A DNA stretch of 37,465 nt. Origin: Candidatus Cryptobacteroides merdigallinarum (GTDB lineage: Bacteria; Bacteroidota; Bacteroidia; Bacteroidales; UBA932). The position numbers and the translations under genes are program-made. Of the stretch, positions 1 through 8,171 are shown one piece after another. Where the stretch lies: assembly GCA_017694655.1 (NCBI GenBank), contig JADIMQ010000092.1, forward strand, positions 1-37,465, given 5' to 3'. The notes under the pieces were generated by a model. That model made no database searches and was not told the origin of the DNA. It saw only the letters and a program-made list of their open reading frames with translations. Every line of letters begins with the position of its first letter. The stretch's first letter is position 1.

Positions 1-71
1 TCCCAGAAGCAGCAGAAACATAATCCGATGATATATAATACCAGTATTCCCTTTACAACCCTACTTCGCAT
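1..71 (-). CDS. Partial hypothetical membrane/secreted protein (N-terminus only)
   Basis: On the minus strand an ATG at 71-69 overlaps the last codons of the upstream kinase gene and opens a frame running off the left edge. The 23 visible residues begin MRSRVVKGILVLYIIG and continue hydrophobic, as expected of a signal anchor or first membrane segment after a basic N-terminus. The 11-bp overlap with the kinase stop suggests translational coupling. A later in-frame-shifted ATG at 21-19 (MFLLLLG) is an alternative start for a different frame. Too little is visible to name a family. Confidence 0.35.
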   Translation of the reverse strand, partial: MRSRVVKGILVLYIIGLCFCCFW

Positions 72-1197
72 ACTCTTCCACAATCTTCTTCATGGCACCG
101 TACTGTTCCTCGATGCTCTGCAGCAGCCGGTACTGCGCACGGGTCCTCACAAGATTGTGCCCCGGATATGCCGTCTTGTAGTATTTGTCCCCGTCGATAT
201 AGTCCATCAGGAACCTTAGGACCTGCTCATAGGTGATGTACTTTGCCGAGAACGCGAGGTTTTCAATCTCGGAGTCCGTGAGGTTGCCTTTCCTCTGGGA
301 AAGGTAGCCCCTGGTATAGGCCTCGAACATGCTTATGGACATGCTTACATTTGCCAGGTCCCTGTCGTCCTCGGCTCCTGTGTTGGTATATGAGCGTATG
401 GCATCCCCGAAATCGTTCAGGGAGGTGCTGCTCATGCAGGTGTCGAGGTCAATGACGCAGAGAACGTCCCCCTTCCCGTCAAAGAGTATGTTGCTTATCT
501 TCGTGTCGTTGTGGGTGACCCTCGTCGGTATTGTCCCGTCCTCCACCTTGCTCCAGAAGTCCAGCATCTCTTTCCGCCGGCTGTCTATCCAGCCAATTTC
601 CTCCGCCAGGTCCTTCACCCTTCCTGCCGCATCTTTCTCCAGTGCCTCGTCCCACTGCCTGAATCTCCACCTTATGTTGTGGAATCCTTTTATGGTCTCG
701 CTGAGGGGTGTGGTGAAGTCGGACAGCTGGGCCTGGAAGCGGCCGATGCCCTCGCCTCCCTTGTAGCAGAGCAGGGGAGTGTCGGCCTTCTCGTATGTCA
801 CCGAGCCTTCTATGAAGAGGCACATTGCCCAGAAGTTGCCGTTCCCGTCCTTGTAGTAGAGATGTCCGGCAGGGGCCTGCCTTTCGCTCTCCGTCATTGT
901 CTCCGGATTCCTGCGGATGACTGTCAGTACCTCCCTGAGGGGGTCGCCTCCGGCCGCGACGACCTTCTTCCTGATGTGGTCCGTGACCATTTCTATATTC
1001 TTCATCATTCCCGGCACATCCGGGAATATGAGGTGGTTCTTCCTCTGCAGGATATACCTTGAGGCATCCTTGCCCTCAGTATTTACTATGAAGGTGTCAT
1101 TTATGAAGCCGGGGCCGAGTGGCCTGATCCCGGATATCTTTCCTGTCGTCTCGAACTTCTGCGCGATGGCGAGCATTTCTTCAGGTGTGTAATTCAT
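61..1197 (-). CDS. APH-fold phosphotransferase, N-acetylhexosamine 1-kinase-like
   Basis: A 378-aa cytoplasmic protein of the aminoglycoside phosphotransferase/choline kinase fold. The catalytic-loop motif HNDTKISNIL is at about residues 229-238 (Asp231 the likely catalytic base), followed by the metal-binding segment CVIDLDTC. The N-terminal GPGFINDTFIV and ILQRKNHLIF segments fit the nucleotide-binding lobe. The ORF track extends to 1419, but the extra 74 residues overlap the next gene and look non-coding, so the ATG at 1197 is preferred. Members of this Bacteroidota group resemble NahK, which phosphorylates GlcNAc/GalNAc at C1, and that is the best guess for the substrate. It lies 29 bp downstream of the CBM9-like gene, probably in one operon. 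Confidence 0.75.
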   Translation of the reverse strand: MNYTPEEMLAIAQKFETTGKISGIRPLGPGFINDTFIVNTEGKDASRYILQRKNHLIFPDVPGMMKNIEMVTDHIRKKVVAAGGDPLREVLTVIRRNPETMTESERQAPAGHLYYKDGNGNFWAMCLFIEGSVTYEKADTPLLCYKGGEGIGRFQAQLSDFTTPLSETIKGFHNIRWRFRQWDEALEKDAAGRVKDLAEEIGWIDSRRKEMLDFWSKVEDGTIPTRVTHNDTKISNILFDGKGDVLCVIDLDTCMSSTSLNDFGDAIRSYTNTGAEDDRDLANVSMSISMFEAYTRGYLSQRKGNLTDSEIENLAFSAKYITYEQVLRFLMDYIDGDKYYKTAYPGHNLVRTRAQYRLLQSIEEQYGAMKKIVEEYAK

Positions 1198-1226
1198 GGT
1201 TCTTGTGTTATTTTTATCTGGTGTTG

Positions 1227-1871
1227 TCAGAAAATGAGCTCCCCGAAAAATTCCGGACGGTGGAAGTCCGGGTGCGGTGTCCCGACCGGATTCCAGCTCA
1301 GGTAGTGAGGATGTGCGGACCCGTCGGCGCACTTGTAGAAATTGGCCCTGACGGATGCAGGAAGCCTGTCCCCGTCCATGCCGATGAGCGAGAACGGTAT
1401 GCAGATTGTCGTCCTCCACTGGAACACCCCGTCCTTCAGGTCGTATTCTTTCCTTTCCAGTGAGGTGTGCCTTGTGACCTGCCCGAGCTCCACGGCGTCA
1501 AAGTACCTGAAGTCGCTGCGGCTTTTCCTCCTGGAGGCCAGCAGGGTGCCGATGCAGTTCATCTCGAAGTTGCAGTATGTCCCGTCCTGGGGGACGGAAA
1601 CGAAGAATTCGCAGCAGCTGTCCTGCCATACCGGCCCGTTGTCCTGGGTCGTGGCCGCCTTCAGGTCAAGGCCTGTTGTCCTGTAAAGGATGACAAGATG
1701 TGTCCTGCTGCGGGCTATCGAGAAGGATGTGTCCGGCGCATAAGGGAACTCTTCCGGCCAGCACACCGTGTCTATGGCTGATTTCGCCGCACCGGTCTCC
1801 ATCTCCAGTTCCAGGGACCTGAAGTCCATCTTTTCAAGTCCGTCAATGAAAGGTATCCTTAATTGTCTCAT
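1227..1871 (-). CDS. CBM9-like carbohydrate-binding protein
   Basis: A 214-aa protein without an obvious signal peptide that resembles the family 9-like carbohydrate-binding domain proteins common in Bacteroidota. Visible hallmarks are VWQDSCCEFFVS, then FNCIGT-like and AHPHYLSWNPVGTP segments and the C-terminal DFHRPEFFGEL; this beta-sandwich is usually found attached to xylanases but here stands alone and fills the whole protein. A -7 promoter match (TATCTTTG, minus strand, 1907-1900) lies 29 bp before the start and supports the ATG at 1871. It is followed closely by the APH-fold kinase. Ligand unknown; cytoplasmic location is inferred from the missing signal peptide. Confidence 0.75.
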   Translation of the reverse strand: MRQLRIPFIDGLEKMDFRSLELEMETGAAKSAIDTVCWPEEFPYAPDTSFSIARSRTHLVILYRTTGLDLKAATTQDNGPVWQDSCCEFFVSVPQDGTYCNFEMNCIGTLLASRRKSRSDFRYFDAVELGQVTRHTSLERKEYDLKDGVFQWRTTICIPFSLIGMDGDRLPASVRANFYKCADGSAHPHYLSWNPVGTPHPDFHRPEFFGELIF

Positions 1872-1899
1872 ATATATTCCAGAATATGTCCGTATTCTA

Positions 1900-1907
1900 C
1901 AAAGATA
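1900..1907 (-). promoter_or_regulatory. -7 promoter element of CBM9-like/kinase operon
   Basis: TATCTTTG on the minus strand matches the Bacteroidota -7 consensus TAnnTTTG. Its position predicts an untranslated leader of about 20 nt before the CBM9-like start codon at 1871. No convincing -33 TTTG was seen. Confidence 0.6.
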
Positions 1908-1961
1908 CGAAAATCCGGATATATATGACAGGGGGCTGTCCGGATTTTTCTTGCCGGGCCA

Positions 1962-3797
1962 CTACAGGGCCTGCATGTCATTCAGCTTCTTGTAATACCC
2001 GTCCAGCTTTATCAGCTCCTCGTGGGTTCCCCTCTCCACAATCTCGCCTTCGTGCATCACGCAGATTTCATCCGAATTCTTTATGGTAGACAGCCTGTGC
2101 GCGATGGCGATGGTGGTCCTGGAGGTGGTGAGCCTGTCGAGGGCCTCCTGCACGAGCCTCTCGGACTCGGTGTCGAGGGCGGAGGTGGCCTCGTCGAGGA
2201 TGAGTATCGGCGGGTTCTTCAATATGGCACGGGCAATGCTTATGCGCTGTCTCTGTCCGCCGGATAGCTTGCTGCCCCTGTCTCCGATGTTGGTGTCGTA
2301 TCCCTGTTCCTTCTCCATGATGAAGTCGTGGGCGTTGGCAACCTTGGCCGCGGCCACAACCTGCTCCATCGTGGCGCCTTCCACCCCGAAGGCAATGTTG
2401 TTGAAGATGGTGTCGTTGAACAGGATGGCCTCCTGGTTCACATTGCCGATAAGGCCCCGCAGGCTCTTGATCTTGAGGTCCTTGACATTGTGTCCGTCTA
2501 TCAGTATCTCACCCGAGCTCACGTCGTGGTATCGCGGCACCAGGTCCACAAGCGTAGACTTCCCGGAGCCGGACTGCCCCACGAGGGCTATTGTCTTCCC
2601 CTTCTTTACGGTGATGTTTATGTTCTTCAGGACCTGCTTGCCGTCAGTGTACGAGAAGCAGACGTTCCTGAACTCTATCTTGTCGTCGAAGGAGGTGATG
2701 TCGTAGGCGTCGGGGGCTTCCTTTATATTGTTTTCGGCCTTGAGTATCTTGTCCACCCTTTCCATCGATGCCAGACCCTTCGGTATATTGTACCCAGCCC
2801 TCGCGAATTCCTTCAGCGGGTTCAGGACGCTGTAGAGGATGACCATGTAGAAGATGAAGGTAGGGGCGTCGATAGGGGAGGCTTCGCTCAGGATGAGGGA
2901 GCCGCCGAACCATAGCACGAACATTATCATCACTGTCCCGAGGAACTCGCTCACAGGATGCGCGAGGGCTTGCCTTATGGCCACTTTGCGGGAAGCCGTT
3001 CGGAGCTCGTTGCTGACATTGGTGAACCTTGTCATCATCTTGTCCTCGGCGATGAAGGCTTTTATTATCCTCAGTCCCCCGAGGGTCTCTTCGAGCTGGG
3101 ACATCGTGTCACTCCATTTGCTCTGGGCCTCAAGGGATTCCGCCTTCAGCTTCTTGCCTATCGCGCTGATTCCCCAGGCCATCAGCGGCACTACGGCCAA
3201 GGTAAACAAGGTCAGTTGCCAGCTGGTGGCTATCAGGGTGGCGAAATAGAATATTATAAGTATCGGATTCTTGATGAGCATGTCCAGGGAACTCGTTATG
3301 GAGTATTCCACTTCCCCGACGTCCCCGCTCATCCTCGCGATTATGTCGCCTTTCCTCTCCTGGGAGAAGAACCCGAGGGGCAGGTGCATCATCTTGTTGT
3401 AGACCATTATCCTTATGTCCCGCACGATACCGGTCCTCAAAGGGACCATTATTGCCGACGAACCGAAGTAGCAGGAGGTCTTCAGGGCGGTCATGACCCC
3501 GAGGAAGAGCCCGAGTATCAGCAGGGTCATCGACCCCCCGAACTTGTCTATGAGCTGCGTGACATAGTAATAGGCGTTGTTCATCCCTATGTCCTTCATG
3601 CTCATGTCCGGCGTATCCCACGGGATGAATTCATAGACCGTGGTGTCCATCTTGAACAATATCTGCAGGATAGGGATTATAAGTGTGAACGAGAAGATGT
3701 TGAATATTGCCGAGAAGATGTTCAGCAATACAGCCCCCGCCAGATATTTCCTGTAAGGCGCCACAAAGCGCTTCATTAATTGCCAGAATTCTTTCAT
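1962..3797 (-). CDS. ABC exporter, fused permease-ATPase (MsbA-like)
   Basis: A 611-aa half-transporter expected to work as a homodimer in the inner membrane, exporting lipid, peptide or drug. The N-terminal ~330 residues carry several hydrophobic helices (for example AGAVLLNIFSAIFNIFSFTL and LLILGLFLGVMTALKT). The ATPase follows, with Walker A GQSGSGKST near residue 405, signature LSGGQRQR near 516, Walker B ILILDEATSALD and the H-loop IAIAHRLST. Length is normal for the MsbA/LmrA family. It is divergently transcribed from the hydrolase gene, with its own -7 element about 30 bp upstream. The substrate cannot be read from the sequence; MsbA-type lipid flipping is one possibility. Confidence 0.9.
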   Translation of the reverse strand: MKEFWQLMKRFVAPYRKYLAGAVLLNIFSAIFNIFSFTLIIPILQILFKMDTTVYEFIPWDTPDMSMKDIGMNNAYYYVTQLIDKFGGSMTLLILGLFLGVMTALKTSCYFGSSAIMVPLRTGIVRDIRIMVYNKMMHLPLGFFSQERKGDIIARMSGDVGEVEYSITSSLDMLIKNPILIIFYFATLIATSWQLTLFTLAVVPLMAWGISAIGKKLKAESLEAQSKWSDTMSQLEETLGGLRIIKAFIAEDKMMTRFTNVSNELRTASRKVAIRQALAHPVSEFLGTVMIMFVLWFGGSLILSEASPIDAPTFIFYMVILYSVLNPLKEFARAGYNIPKGLASMERVDKILKAENNIKEAPDAYDITSFDDKIEFRNVCFSYTDGKQVLKNINITVKKGKTIALVGQSGSGKSTLVDLVPRYHDVSSGEILIDGHNVKDLKIKSLRGLIGNVNQEAILFNDTIFNNIAFGVEGATMEQVVAAAKVANAHDFIMEKEQGYDTNIGDRGSKLSGGQRQRISIARAILKNPPILILDEATSALDTESERLVQEALDRLTTSRTTIAIAHRLSTIKNSDEICVMHEGEIVERGTHEELIKLDGYYKKLNDMQAL

Positions 3798-3828
3798 CGT
3801 ATGTGTCGGAACATTTGAGTAAGACTTG

Positions 3829-3836
3829 CAAAGGTA
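3829..3836 (-). promoter_or_regulatory. -7 promoter element of the ABC exporter
   Basis: TACCTTTG on the minus strand matches TAnnTTTG about 30 bp upstream of the exporter start codon. It lies 21 bp from the oppositely directed -7 element of the hydrolase gene. Confidence 0.6.
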
Positions 3837-3857
3837 TATAAAAAAATGTTTTTTTGA

Positions 3858-3865
3858 TATCTTTG
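3858..3865 (+). promoter_or_regulatory. -7 promoter element of the alpha/beta hydrolase
   Basis: TATCTTTG matches TAnnTTTG 20 bp before the ATG at 3886. It helps choose that start over the longer ORF beginning at 3826, which would place translation upstream of transcription. Confidence 0.6.
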
Positions 3866-3885
3866 CCCCTGTAACATCTTCCCTT

Positions 3886-5004
3886 ATGGAAATATTCTTC
3901 CGGAAAATATGGATGGCCCTCTTCCTGTCCGTTCTTTCCGCAGCCGCTTATGCCGGCGGCCCGGGCATGTCCGTGCTCGGGAGGGAGGATCGCGGCCCTT
4001 ATGACTGTCTCCTCGTGGAGTACGATGTCCCGGGGAGCGGGAAACTGCGTTCCTTCCTCCTGCTCCCTGACGGTGCTTCCGCACAGGAGCCCTGTCCCGG
4101 CCTTGTACTCCTGCATGACCACGGCGCGAGGTTCGACATTGGGAAGGAGAAGCTGGCCAGGCCGATGGCGTCGGCTCCGCTGAATATCCGCCGCTCGGCC
4201 CTGCAGTGGGTCAGGGACAATTTCGACGGGGTCTTCCTGGCGGATTCCCTGGCCGGTCTCGGCTATGCCGTCATTGTCCCGGACATGCTCTATTGGGGTG
4301 GACGCAGTACGGGGCTCGCCCGCAGATGGTCGAGGATGAGGTTTTGCGGGGAGGCTGGGGACATTGATTCCGTGAAGACCGCCTTGTACGAGGGGCAGAA
4401 GGCGGTCTATGACAGCCTGGAAGCCTGCGGTGTCACGTGGGCCTGGAAGACCCTGCAGGAGGATGCCGCCGCTGCCGGCCTGCTGCGCGGGCTGCCCTGT
4501 GTGGACAAGGACAGGATCGCCGTCGCCGGCTGGTCCATGGGGGCGCACAGGGCCTGGATGCTGGCCGGTTTCAGTGACTTCATCGCTTCCGGAGTCTCGG
4601 TATGCTGGATGACCCTGAAGGAGACCCTGCCGCAGCCGTACAAGGCCTCCGACTATGCCATGCTGGTCCCGGAGCTCCGTGCGGAATACGATTTTCCAGA
4701 TATAGCCCGCCGTCTCGTCCCAAGGCCCTACTGTTTCCTGAGCGGCAAGTCGGACAGGCTCTTCCCGGAGGAAGCGGTCCGGGAGGCATTTGCAAGAATG
4801 CAGGATATCTACATGGAAGCAGGGGCCGGGGGACGTCTGGAGACAGCTTTTTTTGATGGAGGCCACCATTGCGGGAAGCAGGTGCAGGGACAGGTTGTGG
4901 ATTTTCTGGAAAAAACAGTACCTTTGCGAAGACGTATCTGTAGCCATGGAGAAGAAGACGGTATGGGACCCGCTGAGGAAGAAGCCTGTGGCACTCACCC
5001 CTGA
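3886..5004 (+). CDS. Secreted alpha/beta hydrolase (dienelactone hydrolase-like)
   Basis: A 372-aa protein with an N-terminal signal peptide (basic start, then WMALFLSVLSAAAYAGG) and an alpha/beta hydrolase domain. The likely triad is Ser217 in GWSMGAH, Asp in SGKSDRLFP and His in GGHHCG. It resembles the esterase/dienelactone hydrolase families often annotated as acetyl-xylan-esterase-like in Bacteroidota; the substrate is not known. The start at 3886 follows a -7 promoter element and gives a clean signal peptide. The last ~20 codons (after VVDFLEKTV) overlap the next gene by 59 bp in another frame and also cover its promoter, so the C-terminal tail may be functionally dispensable. Confidence 0.8.
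   Translation: MEIFFRKIWMALFLSVLSAAAYAGGPGMSVLGREDRGPYDCLLVEYDVPGSGKLRSFLLLPDGASAQEPCPGLVLLHDHGARFDIGKEKLARPMASAPLNIRRSALQWVRDNFDGVFLADSLAGLGYAVIVPDMLYWGGRSTGLARRWSRMRFCGEAGDIDSVKTALYEGQKAVYDSLEACGVTWAWKTLQEDAAAAGLLRGLPCVDKDRIAVAGWSMGAHRAWMLAGFSDFIASGVSVCWMTLKETLPQPYKASDYAMLVPELRAEYDFPDIARRLVPRPYCFLSGKSDRLFPEEAVREAFARMQDIYMEAGAGGRLETAFFDGGHHCGKQVQGQVVDFLEKTVPLRRRICSHGEEDGMGPAEEEACGTHP
4919..4926 (+). promoter_or_regulatory. -7 promoter element inside the hydrolase gene
   Basis: TACCTTTG matches TAnnTTTG 20 bp before the ATG at 4946 and lies within the 3' end of the hydrolase coding region. It would give the HsdR-N/cca/xerC/hpf run its own promoter. Confidence 0.5.
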
Positions 5005-5362
5005 AGAGGAGGTGAGGCAGTGGTTCATATCCAGGCTCCACGGCCTCATGTCGGTTCCTATGCACATGATGATGAGTGAAGTGGGCTTCAGCCTGGCAGG
5101 CAAGAAGTTCAGGGCTGACATTGTGGTCTACGGGCGGGATGCCTCCCCGGTGGCGGTAGTGGAATGCAAGCGCCCCGATGTGGCTATAGACAGTTCCGTG
5201 CTCGACCAGGCCGTCAGGTACAACATGGTGCTGAATGTGAGGTTCATTTTCATTACGAACGGGGACAGGACCTATGTCTGCCGGCGGAAAGAGGATTCTC
5301 CCGGCCCGGCATACGAGTTCGTGAGCGAGGTCCCGTCATATTCTGAAATGATAAAAAGGTAG
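4946..5362 (+). CDS. Orphan HsdR N-terminal-domain protein
   Basis: A 138-aa protein resembling only the N-terminal nuclease domain of type I restriction R subunits. The PD-(D/E)XK-like core is visible as ADIVVYGRDASPVAVVECKRP (Asp, then Glu-x-Lys), followed by LDQAVRYN and FIFITNGDRTYVC. No helicase domain and no hsdM or hsdS gene is near, so it is not a restriction system here; single-domain versions are widespread in Bacteroidota and their role is not established. The ATG at 4946 is chosen over the ORF-track start (4790) because of the -7 element just upstream and the conserved EEVRQWFI beginning. It lies 5 bp upstream of the cca gene. Confidence 0.75.
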   Translation: MEKKTVWDPLRKKPVALTPEEEVRQWFISRLHGLMSVPMHMMMSEVGFSLAGKKFRADIVVYGRDASPVAVVECKRPDVAIDSSVLDQAVRYNMVLNVRFIFITNGDRTYVCRRKEDSPGPAYEFVSEVPSYSEMIKR

Positions 5363-5367
5363 ACAAG

Positions 5368-6876
5368 ATGGCTGTAGTTCAAGGCTTCCTGGATAACAGG
5401 ATTTTCAACCTCGTCTCCGATATAGCCGGTCGGATGGGCGTAAGGGCTTATGTGATAGGTGGATATGTGCGGGATTGTTTCCTCGGGAGGAAAAGCAAGG
5501 ACATAGACATTGTGGTGGAAGGAAGCGGGATAGAGCTGGCCGAGGCTGTAGGCGAGGCTGTCCGCAGCAATGTATCGGTGTTCCGGAATTTCGGGACGGC
5601 CATGCTGAGGTACAAGGGGACAGAGGTGGAGTTCGTAGGGGCCCGGAAAGAGTCCTACAGGAGGGATTCGCGGAAACCGATAGTGGAGAACGGTACCCTC
5701 GAGGACGACCAGCGCCGCAGGGATTTCACTATCAACGCGATGGCCTTCAGCCTACAGAAGGAGGACTTCGGTGCCCTGGTGGATCCGTTCGGCGGGATAA
5801 GGGACCTCGATGCCGGGATCATAAGGACGCCCCTGGACCCGGACACAACCTATAGCGACGATCCTCTCCGGATGATAAGGGCCATTCGCTTCGCCACGAA
5901 GCTGAGCGACGGCGGGAAACAGTTCAGGATTGTCCCGGAGTCCCTAGAGTCGATCAGAAGGAACAGGGACAGGCTAGCGATACTCTCCAGGGAAAGGATT
6001 GCCGAGGAACTGAACAAGATGCTTGTATGCGGCCGCCCTTCAACGGGATTCCGCCTTCTGGACGAGACTGGCCTTCTTGAGCTCATCCTGCCACAGCTTT
6101 GCAGGCTGAAGGGGGCGGAAACGGTGGATGGCCACGGGCACAAGGAGAACTTTTCCCATACCCTCGAGGTCCTGGACAATGTCGCTGCCGCCGAGTCGGA
6201 AGCAATCGCCGCCGGCACCCTGAAGGATTTCGACCCTGCGGAGGGAGCGGACGGTGGAAAGGTCCGGACGGAGCCCAACCTGTGGCTCAGGTGGGCGGCT
6301 CTCCTGCACGATATAGGCAAGCCTGCCACGAAGCGATTCGACAAGGATTCGGGATGGACGTTCCACGGGCACGAGGTGGTGGGGGCGAGGATGGTGCCGA
6401 AAATCTTCAAGTCCCTGAAGATGCCCCTGAACGAGAAAATGAAATATGTCGAGAAACTGGTCCTCCTGCACTTGAGGCCGATAGCCCTTGTGACGGAGGA
6501 GGTTACTGATTCTGCGGTGAGGCGCCTCCTTTTCGAGGCCGGGAACGACATAGACGACCTCATGCTCCTGTGCAATGCGGACATCACCTCAAAGAACCCT
6601 CGCAAGGTGGAGAGGCTGAAAAGGAATTTCGAGACAGTCAGGCGCAAGCTGGCGGAAGTGGAGGAGAAGGATGCGATACGCAACTTCAAGAATCCGGTTA
6701 CCGGGGAATATATCATGGCGCTTTACGGGATTCCTCCGTGCCGCCAGATAGGGGAGCTGAAGGAATATGTCAAGAATGCCATACTTGACGGGGTTATCGG
6801 CAACAATTTCGGGGAGGCCGAAGCCCTGATGCGGGCAAAGGCGGCTGAAATGGGCCTTGTCCCTGTGGAGAAGTGA
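5368..6876 (+). CDS. cca: tRNA CCA-adding/poly(A) polymerase family nucleotidyltransferase with HD domain
   Basis: A 502-aa class II nucleotidyltransferase predicted to build or repair the 3'-CCA end of tRNAs. The head domain shows GGYVRDCFLG near residue 31 and the catalytic DIDIVVEG near 45; the RRDFTINAMAF and DPLRMIRAIRFA motifs that define this superfamily follow. A C-terminal HD phosphohydrolase-type domain is visible as LLHDIGKPATK near residue 313 with a downstream FHGHEVVGA. Length matches HD-containing bacterial members. Some relatives are poly(A) polymerases, which motifs alone do not exclude. The gene is packed between the HsdR-N gene (5 bp) and xerC (2 bp). Confidence 0.92.
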   Translation: MAVVQGFLDNRIFNLVSDIAGRMGVRAYVIGGYVRDCFLGRKSKDIDIVVEGSGIELAEAVGEAVRSNVSVFRNFGTAMLRYKGTEVEFVGARKESYRRDSRKPIVENGTLEDDQRRRDFTINAMAFSLQKEDFGALVDPFGGIRDLDAGIIRTPLDPDTTYSDDPLRMIRAIRFATKLSDGGKQFRIVPESLESIRRNRDRLAILSRERIAEELNKMLVCGRPSTGFRLLDETGLLELILPQLCRLKGAETVDGHGHKENFSHTLEVLDNVAAAESEAIAAGTLKDFDPAEGADGGKVRTEPNLWLRWAALLHDIGKPATKRFDKDSGWTFHGHEVVGARMVPKIFKSLKMPLNEKMKYVEKLVLLHLRPIALVTEEVTDSAVRRLLFEAGNDIDDLMLLCNADITSKNPRKVERLKRNFETVRRKLAEVEEKDAIRNFKNPVTGEYIMALYGIPPCRQIGELKEYVKNAILDGVIGNNFGEAEALMRAKAAEMGLVPVEK

Positions 6877-6878
6877 GC

Positions 6879-7826
6879 ATGGAGCTTGTCCGGAAATATC
6901 TGGAATACATATCGGCGGTCCGGAGATATTCCGTGAGGACAGCCGGGATCTATGCGGACTGCCTGGAGTCGTTCCGCACCTATGCCGGGGCCGGTTCGGA
7001 CCAGGAACTGGCCGAATCCCTCATCCCGGGCATCATAAGGGGCTATGAAGTGCATCTGCTCGGGATGAAGCTCAAGGCCAGGACGGTAAACCTCCATATT
7101 TCGGTATTGAGCGGGTTCTGCCGTTTCCTTATAAAGGAAGGGGTCCTCAAGTCCAATCCGGTTAAGCTTGTGAAGCGTCCAAGGATGGAGAAACGGCTGC
7201 CGGAGTTTTTCAGGGAGCAGGACCTCGACAACTATTTCGCACGGACGGACATCTACGCCTCCGAAATACCGGACACTTCGCCGGAGGATTACCGCCGGAG
7301 GATGTCCAGGGCCGTGGTGTCGACGCTTTACAACACAGGGATCCGGCGCTCCGAGCTCGTGTCCCTGAAGCGTGGCGACATAGATTTCTCGAGGGAGGTG
7401 ATGCGCGTCAGGGGCAAGGGGGACAAAATGCGTGAAATTCCGCTCCTGCATTCTTTTTGTAAAGAAATTTCGTTATATTTACAATCAGTTGACACGATGG
7501 TGGGTGGTGTGCAGACACCCGGGGCGCCGTTGTTCGTCACTGCGAAGGGACGGGCCGTCTATCCCGAACTTGTGGCCAGGATAGTCAGGCAGGAACTTGG
7601 AAGTGCCGGAGGTTTTGCAGGCAGGAAGTCCCCGCACGTCCTCAGGCATACGGTGGCGACGGAGCTTCTCTCCGGCGGGGCGGACCTGAATTCAATAAAG
7701 GAGTTCCTCGGCCATTCCTCGCTTGCCGCGACCCAGGTCTACACCCATAACTCCATCGAGAAACTGAAAAGTGTTTATGAATCTGCCCACCCCAGGGCTA
7801 AAAACGGAGGTAAAAATGGAGATTAG
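6879..7826 (+). CDS. xerC: Tyrosine recombinase XerC
   Basis: A 315-aa tyrosine recombinase with an N-terminal SAM-like core-binding domain and a C-terminal catalytic domain. The catalytic residues are all present: Arg156 in TGIRRSE, Lys in RGKGDKMRE, His253/Arg256 in HVLRHT, His279 in LGHSS and nucleophile Tyr288 in TQVYTH. Family role: with a partner it resolves chromosome dimers at dif. The ATG at 6879 is preferred; a GTG at 6873 overlapping the cca stop is the alternative. Genomic position next to hpf is the usual Bacteroidota arrangement, so this is the housekeeping enzyme rather than an element integrase, although an unusual repeat region begins just downstream. Confidence 0.9.
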   Translation: MELVRKYLEYISAVRRYSVRTAGIYADCLESFRTYAGAGSDQELAESLIPGIIRGYEVHLLGMKLKARTVNLHISVLSGFCRFLIKEGVLKSNPVKLVKRPRMEKRLPEFFREQDLDNYFARTDIYASEIPDTSPEDYRRRMSRAVVSTLYNTGIRRSELVSLKRGDIDFSREVMRVRGKGDKMREIPLLHSFCKEISLYLQSVDTMVGGVQTPGAPLFVTAKGRAVYPELVARIVRQELGSAGGFAGRKSPHVLRHTVATELLSGGADLNSIKEFLGHSSLAATQVYTHNSIEKLKSVYESAHPRAKNGGKNGD

Positions 7827-8106
7827 AGTACAATCCATCAAGTTCAATGCAGATCAGAAGTTGCTGGACTTCGTAGAGAAGAAACTGTCCAAATTGTCTA
7901 AGTTCTACGATGAGATCATCGGTGTGGAAGTCTCGATGTCCCTGCTTCCGGAGCATGAGAACAAGAATGTGAAGGTGCTGGTACAGATTCCAGGCAATGA
8001 CGTAGTGGTAGAGAGGAACGCAAGGACATTCGAGGACGCGGTGGTGGATTGCCTTGACGTCCTGAAGGAGAAACTTGTAAGGGTAAAGGAGAAAAGGGCG
8101 AATTGA
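7816..8106 (+). CDS. hpf: Ribosome hibernation promoting factor, short form
   Basis: A 96-aa protein of the HPF/RaiA (YfiA) family, which binds the small ribosomal subunit and shuts down idle ribosomes. It begins MEIRVQSIKFNADQKLLDFV and carries the typical VERNARTFEDAVVDCLDVL helix. It lacks the long-form C-terminal dimerization domain. The start at 7816 has a strong GGAGG 5 bp upstream, and the ORF-track start at 7771 lies inside xerC; the true gene overlaps the xerC stop by 11 bp. Base composition is more AT-rich than its neighbours, as expected for a highly expressed gene. Confidence 0.92.
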   Translation: MEIRVQSIKFNADQKLLDFVEKKLSKLSKFYDEIIGVEVSMSLLPEHENKNVKVLVQIPGNDVVVERNARTFEDAVVDCLDVLKEKLVRVKEKRAN

Positions 8107-8122
8107 TATATGGCCGGTGACT

Positions 8123-8163
8123 CCGGATATCCGGGAACGGAACTGACATCGGAAAGACGATGT
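8123..8163. other. Palindrome and hairpin downstream of hpf
   Basis: A 12-bp palindrome CCGGATATCCGG (8123-8134) is followed by the hairpin ACATCG-gaaaga-CGATGT (8146-8163). There is no U-run, so a terminator role is only possible. Confidence 0.4.
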
Positions 8164-8171
8164 GTAATTAA

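Noticed and set aside
3631-5121. 496-aa minus-strand ORF opposite the hydrolase
   Set aside because: It crosses several real genes and both promoters and has low-complexity content.
6879-7826. XerC as the integrase of the adjacent vsr element
   Set aside because: It is packed in the cca-xerC-hpf run and looks like the housekeeping recombinase; no core sites were identified at the element ends.
8107-8170. tRNA gene after hpf
   Set aside because: No cloverleaf or T-arm GGTTCRA motif could be found there.
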